DNA of 64,000 bases from Garcia nutans. Taxonomy: Eukaryota; Streptophyta; Magnoliopsida; Malpighiales; Euphorbiaceae. This document shows, in pieces, positions 46,916 through 55,739 of the stretch. Within the stretch, counting starts at the first letter, position 1; the number at the start of each line of letters is the position of its first letter. The stretch spans positions 16,016,501 to 16,080,500 of the forward strand of contig CANTUV010000062.1 of NCBI GenBank assembly GCA_947685225.1, read 5' to 3'. Position numbers and translations under genes: made by a program. Under the pieces are notes generated by a model. That model made no database searches. It was not told the origin of the DNA and saw only the letters and a program-made list of their open reading frames with translations.

Positions 46916-49022
46916 TGTAGACCCTTATTTTTTGACCCAGTCCAATCCGATAGTCCAGAATAATTTTATAGTATTTTAATTATTTTAATTACTTATAATA
47001 TTGAATAGTAATTTTTAAATAAAAATATAAAAAAATAATAAAAATAAAAAATCGGATGGATCAGAAAGCGACGCGCGGCAAGGAACTTAGTCGCATGCCT
47101 GGACCTGCGATGAATTAGCAAGGAGCCAATTCGCCATAGGCCTAGACTTGAGGTGAAATCATTCTTGCCAATTCATTGCACATGCTAACAAGCAGCCCCA
47201 GTCCACCCAGCCCGATCCTCGCAGCGATTTTTGCCAATGCAGTCTCGCAGGCCTAGCAGCCCGCGCGCACTGCCGATTTTTTTACCAAACCTTATTTCAC
47301 ATGGTTTTGTGATTTTTTTCTAAATAGTTGGTATTTCCTTATTAAAATAGGATTAGGTCTTTTGTTTTCCTATAAATACTATCATAAAACACACGGATTG
47401 GGGGTGGCAATTTTTTGAAGAAACTAGGGACTTTTAATTTTTCCGAGAGAGTTTAGGAAAGAAGATTTTTTGGGACTTTGAGAAAAGCAACATAGAGAGA
47501 CAGAAGCAAGAGAAATCAACTTCCAACAATTGCACAGACAATTGTTCCACCCCACCAACACCTTAATTGATCTAAGCAAACTCAAAGTTTGGTTCAAAGA
47601 TTCAACCTTAGTGGAGCCTTCAAACGCATGTTTAACTTTTCAATCTAAATTATTTATTCAGTATTTGCAAGTCAACTTTTAGAATATGATCACAATAGTT
47701 TATTTATCAAAATATTATTTCATGCAGAAGCTTAATTATCAAAACCTTAATCATATATTTTTAAATACCTCAAAACAATAGTCTATTTTCTTAAACCCTA
47801 ATCAATACAGTAAACCTTAATAGCCTTACGCCATAATTCACATTTAAAACCCTAGAAACCCCATTTCATGATGTTAGACCTAACCCTAATTTGATTAACA
47901 AAAAACCCTACTACTTTCTTAAAATTATAAAACTCTAATTAAATCAATTTTTAAAACTTTTCACAGTAGCCTCTTCTTTCAAAAATAAATATGATAGTGT
48001 TAGTTTTCTTAGAAATCCAAACCCTAATTTAAATTAAACCCTAACTTATTTTATTAAAACCTTAATCAAATTTGTTTATTTTATTATCGCAGTAGCTATT
48101 TCTTTTTAATATATTTAAGTTTTAATCTTATTTTCATAGGTTTGTACCTTATTCACATAAATCCCAAATTATAATTTAATCACACCGTAGCATACTCTTT
48201 CTAAAATAATAAACCTAACACTAATACTAGTTCTTTAAAATTCCAAAACCCTAGCTTTTAGATATAAATTCCAAAATCCTAAATGGTATCTAAGAAACCC
48301 TAAGTTGATACACCTAAATTTGCATCTTTATTTTTTTTGTTATTAAGTGAGTATTTATTATATATTTTGATTAATGATTTATTTATATATTCAATTTATG
48401 TCTTCAATGAATGATTTATTTATGATGAATGGTTGGTTGGTTTTTTTTATTAATTTGCTTTGGTTTCAAAATATTGTAAGAGGTATGTTTCCATATTTTG
48501 GGTACCTCGTGTATTAAGGATCATGCAATTTAAATTGCTTTTATATTTTGGACCAATATAAAGGACATATTTCCACCTTTCGGTGGGTATCCCATTTAGT
48601 TTTAGACATGGACGATGTAAGGATATGTTTCCATCCTCGGATGGGTGTCCATTTATTTGCTTTGTTTGGACATTGCTTTGATTTTAATATAATGATGCTT
48701 TATTTTAATTGTTACATGTAGTATGGATAATATTGTTATATTTAAGAATTTTATAATATTAAGACCTGCAAAGGAGGCCGGTTCTAATGAACTGGGTGTT
48801 GTGGGGGTGTTGGGCCATTTCTCACTTTCCCTACACGTACCCAACTTTTCGAACCAATTAGGTGGTTGACGATTCCTTGCCCTTTCTTTTTCCCGGCCTG
48901 TCCGGGTGGCTACTCTATTTTCTCTGGGCTTAGGCTCGTGTTCTCTAAGGTCCCGAGCCTAAACAGTGCCGAAGTCATAAGAACCATTCCACCAGGAGTG
49001 GGGACAAAAATCCATGCTCACA
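46916..49022 (+). repeat. 3' LTR of T1
   Basis: TGTAGACCC to GCTCACA, 2107 bp, followed by CATTC. Same subtype as the 5' LTR of T1 and the solo LTR at 24694. The hairpin (47104-47140) is partly decayed. TATA about 47371. Stem-loop module about 48478-48651. Confidence 0.92.
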
Positions 49023-49108
49023 CATTCATCATTTAGTCATCCTCCTAGTCATGATGCATCTTCTGATTAGGACATTGTTCTTGATGATGAAACTATAGAT
49101 TTGTAGTC
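49023..49108 (+). pseudogene. CACTA transposase gene, C-terminal end
   Basis: Directly after T1, an open stretch encodes HSSFSHPPSHDAS, then after a stop DIVLDDETIDL and TAG near 49106. An acidic tail suits the end of the protein whose earlier segment stops at 27646. Continuity across T1 is supported by the CATTT/CATTC duplication. The segment is very short, so the assignment leans on context. Confidence 0.5.
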
Positions 49109-49430
49109 CTAATTTATTTTTTATTTTTTGTTATGCACACTAATGTATTTTTTAGATGATGCATCATTTTTGTTAGCATCAAACAATTGGTTAATTGTAT
49201 AAATTAACCATCAAACTATTGGTTCATTATATAAATTAACTTGTTTCAATATAGGACATTGTTCCTGATGATGAGACTAGTAATTTGTAGTCCAATTTTA
49301 TTTATTTATTTATTTTTGTTATGCATACTAAAGCATTTTTAAGATGATGCATCATTTGTTAGCATCAAACTACTGGTTAATTGTATGAATTAACATATTT
49401 CAGTATATTATGGTTATTTAGCATCGTTAT
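49070..49430 (+). repeat. ~185-bp tandem duplication at transposase end
   Basis: Sequence from ggacattgttcttgatgatga to about 49250 repeats imperfectly at about 49255-49430, including the last ten codons and the 3' flank (gatgatgcatcat, ttagcatcaaac). The two copies differ by small indels in T runs. Confidence 0.75.
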
Positions 49431-49589
49431 TATTATGTATTGATTACAATTATATTAATTGTTATAAAAAATTAACATTTCTATATTTATCATTAATTTT
49501 TATTGGTTTGTTCAAATTTATATATAAATTATTTGTTGTAAAAATCTATACATATGTAATAATAATAAATATTAAAAATATAAACATTA

Positions 49590-50171
49590 ATAAAAATGAT
49601 TTAAAGTTAGAAACACATAAATCCATTCTAATTAGTATAATTTGTTTTGAAGCACAAATTCCATTTCTAATTGAAATAGAAAAACTGATGTTGCAACTAG
49701 AAAGGAACAATACTATTTCTAAAAGACACATTTGATTCAATTTATATAAAAATTAGAAACATATAATTTGTTTCTATTAGAAATGGAAAGTAATTCATTT
49801 CTATTAGAAACATATTATACATTACCCAAAAGAACTAAGGGCATTTACGAATTGAAATGGAATTTCTATTTGAAAGTGCAATGAATTGCTTTCTGCTTCT
49901 ATTAGAAATATAATTTTTTTTTGCTAATTAGTTTTTTTTTTCAGTTCCATAATTTGTTTTGATCTACAAATGGAAATTTGAAATTGAATGTCTATTTGTA
50001 GTCCATTTCAAATTAGAAATGAAAAGAAATTGATTTTTGGAAAGATTAGCAACAATCATTTTAGAAAAGGATTTTATCTATTACAAGTCCATTTCAGAAT
50101 AAATTCAGAAATGGATTTTAGGGTATTTAAAACAAAATTTTTTGTTTCTAAATTAGATAATTTTTATAGTG
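49590..50171 (+). mobile_element. CACTA right end with subterminal repeats
   Basis: The stretch is full of short motifs in both orientations (tttctattagaaatgg, aaatggaatttctatttg, catttcaaattagaaatg), like the subterminal repeats of En/Spm elements. It ends TTTTTATAGTG (50161-50171), whose complement CACTATAAAAA is a CACTA-type terminus. The gypsy integrase frame of H is interrupted exactly here, with CTC (50172-50174) as the candidate 3-bp duplication. The left end was not found in the window. Confidence 0.55.
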
Positions 50172-52149
50172 CTCCAAAATTCTTTTCCTCAATTCCATAT
50201 CATTAGGAATACACAACCTATCTCTATACCACACGCTACCATCATCCTTCAATAGAAAATCTCTGCGCTCCCCCTTTTGTCAATCCTCCACAATCTCTTA
50301 TAATTTCAAATATGATATCTATCTTTCATTAATCTGATCAAGCAATAATGACCTCGCTTGCAATTGGTCTATAATAGCACCATCATCATAGATCTCAAAT
50401 ATGGCATTCAATCTTCTCAACTCCACAAGCAATAAGAGAGAATAGGCAATCAACAATGCCATAGAATTCTTATTTAGGGCATTTATAACTACATTTGCTT
50501 TGTTGGGATGATAATCTATCATGCAGTCATAATCCTTTATCAACTCTAACTATGACCTCTGCCGAAGATTCAACTTTTTCTGGTCACCCAAATACTTCAA
50601 ACTTTTATGATCAATGTAAATAAACCACTTCTCTCCGTGCAAGTGATGTCTCTATATCTTTAATGCAAAAACAATGGCTACCAACTCCAAATTATGAGTC
50701 AAATAGTTTTACTTATGAGGCTTCAACTATCTAGAAGCATATGAAATAACTCTACCCTCCTGTATCAACACATAACTCAATCCATTATGTGACTCATCAC
50801 TATATATCACATATGTTTTGCCTTCTGCAGGTAGAGTAAGAACCGGAGCTTGAGTTAACAAGTCTCTCAACTACTCAAAGCTCACCTGACATCGATCAAT
50901 CTACAAAAATTTCACATCTTTCTAAAGTAATCTTGTGAGTGGAAAACCTATAATGGAAAATCCCTTCACAAACCAATTATAATAACGAGTCAATCCCATA
51001 AAATTTCTGATCTCAGTGACATTCTTTGGTGGTCTCCAATTCAAGATTGCCTCAACTTTACTGGGATAAACTATAATACCCTCTGCTAAAACAACATGTC
51101 TGAGAAAAGTCACCTGGTCCAACCAAAACTCACATTTAGACAACCTGGCATATAACTATTTCTCTCTTAATGTCTTTAGTACAACTCGCAGATGCCTATC
51201 ATGCTCTTCCTTATTATGAGAGTACACCAAAATATCATCAATGAAAACCACCAAAAACTGATCCAAGTATAATTTGATTACTCAATTCATCAAATCCATG
51301 AATACTATTGGTGCATTAGTCAGTCCAAATGGCATTACTACAAACTTATAGTGCCCATACCTCGTGCAAAAAGCCATTTTGGGTACATCTGCATCTCTAA
51401 CCCTTAATTGATGGTACCCTAATCTTAAATCATTATTAGAGAATACGATTACCCATTTAATTGATCAAACAAATCATCATTACAAGGTAATGGGTGCTTA
51501 TTCTTGATGGTCACTTTATTCAACTGCCGCTAGTCAATGCACAGTCTCAAAGTGCCATCCTTCTTCTCTACACATAACAATGGTGCTCCCTACGGTGATA
51601 TACTAAGGTGAATAACTCCTTTATAAAGTAACTCCTGCAACTGCACCTTCAACTCCTTTAATTCTGCAGATTCCATCTGATAAGGAGTAATAGAGATGGA
51701 AGTGGTACCAGGCATCAAATCAATACCAAACTCCACCTCTCTCTCAGGAGGTAATCTTGGAAACTCATTGGGGAACACATCATGAAACTTTGAAACTATC
51801 GGTATATAGTCAAGCTTTGACCCTATCGCTATTACCCAAATAAGCTTCATACCCTTTTGGATCATCCTTCTAGCCGAAATGGATGAATAAACATGGATGA
51901 GAGGTGTCTTCGTTCACTAGATACAACTACATCCTTTGCAGCATGTGTTTTCAAAGTAACATGTTTTTGTTGACAATCTACTATAGCCTCATGCCTAGAT
52001 AACCAATCTATACCCAGAATCAAATTATACTCCCTAAAGGGCTTCTCAATCAAACTAATGAGAAACTTCTCATCATGCACAACTACAAGACTATCTCGGT
52101 GTACTCTACTAACTACCACACTATGCCCTAAAGGGTTAGTAACCAACAC
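50172..52149 (-). pseudogene. pol: Tekay-type gypsy pol (host copy H), minus strand, decayed
   Basis: Read from 52149 downwards, it runs from the protease end (LVTNPLGHSVVVS, then NLILGIDWLSRHEAIVDCQ) through reverse transcriptase to RNase H and the start of integrase. The RT catalytic motif (around 51240, FIDDILVYS) and thumb (51143-50922, CEFWLDQVTF, VEAILNWRPP) are visible. RNase H/linker is at 50543-50319 (MIDYHPNKANVV), and integrase onset continues to 50172. It is collinear with G at 56209-58205. Many stops and indels. On the right it is cut by G at 52154, so its gag and 5' LTR should lie beyond the window. On the left it is cut by CACTA. Confidence 0.85.
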
Positions 52150-53006
52150 ATCAAATGTAATATCCCAAAATGTACCCTAGAAGTTTTGGTATATTTGTTA
52201 TAATTGGATTTTATGTATATGTTTCTTTGGTAAGAGAAAAGAATTATATAGAGAATGTATATGTTGTGTATATGAAAATATATACAACATATACACAAGT
52301 CAAAGTCAAAGAAGGTTAGTGGAAGAAGATATTTAGTTATTTTAAATTAATTAAGTTAATTAGTGGAAATGGGAAAGTAAATGAATGGAAGAGGTTAATT
52401 TGGATTATTTTAATATTATTATTGCTTGGATGAGAGGGTTTTAAGGAAAAGTTTGACTTTGATTTCTTTGGTTTCTTTCTTTCTCTCTTTCTTCATCGTG
52501 GTTCTCTTTCCTTTTCTTTCTTTTTCCTTTTATTATCCGACCATCAAAGAGGCAAGAGAGCAAGAAGAGTTTTGATATTCCAAGTTTAAGATTGAAGGAA
52601 GTTTTCAAGAGATCAAATTGGAGATTTAAGAGTTTCCTCATTCTTGGCAAGTCTTTCCACTTGACTCTTTGATTTGTTTGGGTTTGTGAGTTGAAGTTGT
52701 GTTTGAGAATGTGTTTGTTTGATTTTGGGTGTGTTTAAGAGTGTTTGGTTCTATTGATTTTTGGATTTTGGGGTTGGATGGAAGGAAAGAGTAAGCTTGT
52801 TGGTCTAGAAGTGTTGTGGTTGTGTTTAGGGTGGTGATGATATTTTGGATTGTGTTTGATGTATATTTTGGGTTGTTTTGTTATTTTTGCTAGTTTGATA
52901 TGGTTTTGGGTATGTTTGGGCTAAGTTGGTTTGAAGTGGATGATGGTGGTAAGAAGAAAAATGTTGGTTGTGAGGTTGTTGTGGCCGGAATCTGGGTTTT
53001 TGGTCT

Positions 53007-53296
53007 GACACGCCCACGAGCACGTCCAGGTCTTTAGGCGTGTCAATTGTTCTGTGTGGCAGTAGGTTTGACACGGCCAGTAACATGCCCGTGTTATTGA
53101 ACGTGTCATAGCTATTGTGTTATTGGGGAATTGACACGGCCATAAGCACGCTCATGTTGTTGGACGTGTCAATATTTCTGAGAGACAGAATGTATTACAC
53201 GCCCAGTGACACGCCCGTGGTTCTGAGCGTGTCAATGCTTCTGTGTTGTAGAGTTAGGGCACGGTCAGGGACACGCCCGTGTGGTTGAGCGTGTCA
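53007..53296 (+). repeat. Five GACACG...CGTGTC dyad units (G)
   Basis: Five units of about 60 bp, each starting near gacacgccc or gacacggcc and ending cgtgtca, so the unit ends are complementary. The 3' LTR has the same array at 63323-63551, where it is cut by the next insertion. Confidence 0.8.
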
Positions 53297-53807
53297 TGTT
53301 TAAAGTTTGCCCTAGTTGGTTCTTAGCCTTATGATCTCATGTGGGTTTCATCATTCTTTTGGAATAGGTTGTGAAGAAGGTGATTTGTCATAATTTAAGA
53401 AGTGAAGGATTTTTGGAAGAGGAAGTCAATAGAGTTGTGTGAGTTGTTTTGAGGTAAGTACAAACCTTGCATTATTGCATACATTCATGTGATTTTGGAA
53501 CTTATACATTTGAGTATGAATGTACTAAGGAATCTTATTGCATTGTTGATATATATAAATAATGTTATGTTTTATACAATGTGAACTTTGTGAAATGCAA
53601 TATGATGTATGTATATTGATTATGAGTATTTGAATATGAATTGAAATAGAATGAAATGTGAAGCCATTGTGGTTGGCTATGATATTGTAAATGATGTTGA
53701 AGACATGAATTGAGAAAGAGAATGGTAAAGAGGTAAATGAATTGATTGTATGCCTAATATGTTATTCAATTTTCAGAGTGCTGCGTTTGGTGGCATGCCT
53801 ATGAAAG

Positions 53808-54060
53808 GTAACAGTCTTGCCGGGTTGAGGATCTCTTCAAATTGAGTTGAATTGAGGTCCAAGAGACTAGGTCTGTTACACTATATGAATTATTGATATG
53901 AAATATATGAAAAGTAACAGTCTTGCCGGGTTGAGGATCTCCTCGATTTCAATCGGGTTGATGGTCCAAGAGACTGGGTCTGTTACTAGTAACAGTCTTG
54001 CCGGGTTGAGGATCTCCTCAAGCTTGTTGAGTTGATGGTCCAAGAGACTGGGTCTGTTAC
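53808..54060 (+). repeat. Three ~72-bp inverted-repeat units, GTAACAG...CTGTTAC
   Basis: Units at 53808-53879, 53914-53986 and 53989-54060. Each starts GTAACAGTCTTGCCGGGTTG and ends caagagactnggtCTGTTAC, so ends and adjacent TCTT/AAGA pair, with a gaggatctcctc palindrome between. Two units of the same type are in the solo LTR at 60146-63100. Confidence 0.82.
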
Positions 54061-54249
54061 ACTATCCATGGATAGAGATATGAGATATATTGCCTACGGG
54101 CTTGATCATTGTGATTATAGACCAAAGCAGTAACTCTGAACTTTGAATATCATATTAAATAATTGTTGGGCCCATGTGTGTCTATGTTATCATTATTGAA
54201 TGTATGACATTGATATTGACATTGCATAATATCATTATGGTTTGTACCA

Positions 54250-54266
54250 CTAAGCCGTTGGCTTAG
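54250..54266 (+). promoter_or_regulatory. CTAAGCC/GGCTTAG hairpin conserved in Tekay LTRs
   Basis: A 7-bp perfect stem with gtt loop, flanked by cac and cgcg. Equivalents: 26913-26930, 60485-60502 (reverse) and 16393-16407 (reverse, one mismatch). It is the best conserved piece among these otherwise diverged LTRs. Confidence 0.65.
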
Positions 54267-54651
54267 CGCGATTGTGATTTATCGCGCAAGTGATAGGGTT
54301 GAGACGGAAGATTCCTCTAGACCTAGTTGAGTTTATGCTTGAAGAGTTGGCCTAGAGCTTAAAGATCAGAGAGTCAAGCTATCAATCATGTATATATTTC
54401 ATGTTTTTTAAATTTTGATTTTTAATGTATTTGTACTTATTTGTTATAATTTCCGCTGCGTATTAATAAACGTTTTTATCTATTATGTTTTATGAATTTC
54501 TTCTAAACCTTTGATATTTGTTTTATTTCTTTTCGAGTTATGACTTGCATATTTTATAAACTGTGGCATTTTCTATATTCAGTATACGTATATTACAATC
54601 GTATAAGCATGTTGTGTACGTATACGGGTTATAGGGGTGTTACAATTATTT

Positions 54652-54663
54652 TGGTATCAGAGC
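54652..54663 (+). other. Met-tRNA primer binding site of G
   Basis: TGGTATCAGAGC, seven bases after the 5' LTR, complementary to the 3' end of initiator Met-tRNA, as usual for plant chromoviruses. Confidence 0.9.
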
Positions 54664-54814
54664 CTAGGTTTGAGATTCTCAACCTAGGTTAATTTTAAGA
54701 AAAAGAGTATTTTGATTTAAAAAAGTGGGTTTTTGAATAAAATACATGTTTGGTATTGGCAGTCTCTGATCTTTAATGAGGTTTATTCTATTGTGTTTAC
54801 AAATATAGGTTGTA

Positions 54815-55731
54815 ATGGATTCTCATTCACGTCAGTCTGTTGAGGGTAGTGCGGAGAGTTTAGCTCCTGAAGAGAGTAGAGATGGAGCTAGAGTGGATAG
54901 AGCTGGAGAGGTACCTGTTTCTGTATCTGGGAGACCAGCTGGTGAGGAGGCTCTGCCGGGTTGCTTAGACATGTGATAGAATTGTTTAGGCAAGCCCCAG
55001 TACAGCCGCCACCACCCCCACAGCCATTGGTACCAGTGAGACATTACGATAAATTAAGAAAGTATGGAGCAGAAGATTTTCTGGGTACTATTGATCCAGC
55101 AGTAGCTGAACAATGGTTAGATAGAATACATAGGATATTCATTCAGTTGCAAGCCACTCCAGAAGAAAATTTTGATTATGCTAGATCACTGTTACAGAAG
55201 GATGCATATGATTGGTGGAAAACAGTTCCTCATGCCATGGATGATCCACCTACATTGTCCTACAGTGATTTTCTACGGGAGTTTGAGCTAAAATATACTC
55301 CGTGGGAATATAAAGATGTGAAAAAGATGGAGTTTCTGAATTTGAAGCAAGACAGCCGGACTGTAACAAAATATGAGGTCGAGTTCATCCGGTTGAGTCA
55401 CTATGCTGGGGGAATTATTTCAGATGAGATAGACCGGTGTAGAAGATTTGAGGAGGGATTGAGGCCCTCTATCATGTGTCTTGTGGCTGGTTCTAGATAC
55501 CAGGATTTTTCCCAGCTTGTTGCAGCAACTAGGAGTGTGGAGAGAGCTCAGGGTATTGCAGCAGCTGCGACCGAGGAGGAGACCAGGGTTAGGAGACCCC
55601 AGTTTGAGGCAGGGTCTTCATCTGTGAAGAGAGGTAGAGGAAATTTTGTTCCCAGGATCAGTAGGAGTCAGAGGCAGCTGGTAGGTCAGTTCAGTTTCAG
55701 AGATAGAGATCGAGACCTACAGTTTCAGTAG
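54815..55731 (+). pseudogene. gag: gag of Tekay element G, frameshifted
   Basis: The ATG at 54815 opens MDSHSRQSVEGS, but a small indel near 54950 changes frame. The rest (54961-55731) reads from LLRHVIELFRQAP through the Gag core (YDKLRKYGAEDFLG, EQWLDRIHRIF, AYDWWKTVPHAMDD, EFIRLSHYAGG, RRFEEGLRP) to a Ser/Arg-rich end. The frame ends at TAG 55729, while the zinc knuckle that should follow is in another frame, so a second indel is inferred near 55700. Gag forms the cytoplasmic particle of the element. Confidence 0.85.
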
Positions 55732-55739
55732 CGAGTGCT

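Larger units (their letters stand above)
27647..49022 (+). mobile_element. TAT-ng retrotransposon T1 (interrupted by T2)
   Basis: Complete in outline: 5' LTR 27647-29780, primer site, leader, gag split by T2, 3' region with a tandem array, polypurine tract, 3' LTR 46916-49022. The flanking duplications are CATTT (27642-27646) and CATTC (49023-49027), one mismatch apart. It interrupts the CACTA transposase gene. Removing T2 (31130-42077) and one GCGAC leaves about 10.4 kb with only gag coding. Confidence 0.9.
52155..54644 (+). repeat. 5' LTR of G
   Basis: TGTAATATCCC to GGGTGTTACA, 2490 bp, uninterrupted. It contains a T/C-rich stretch near 52470, the dyad array (53007-53296), three inverted-repeat units (53808-54060) and the CTAAGCC/GGCTTAG hairpin. 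Confidence 0.93.
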
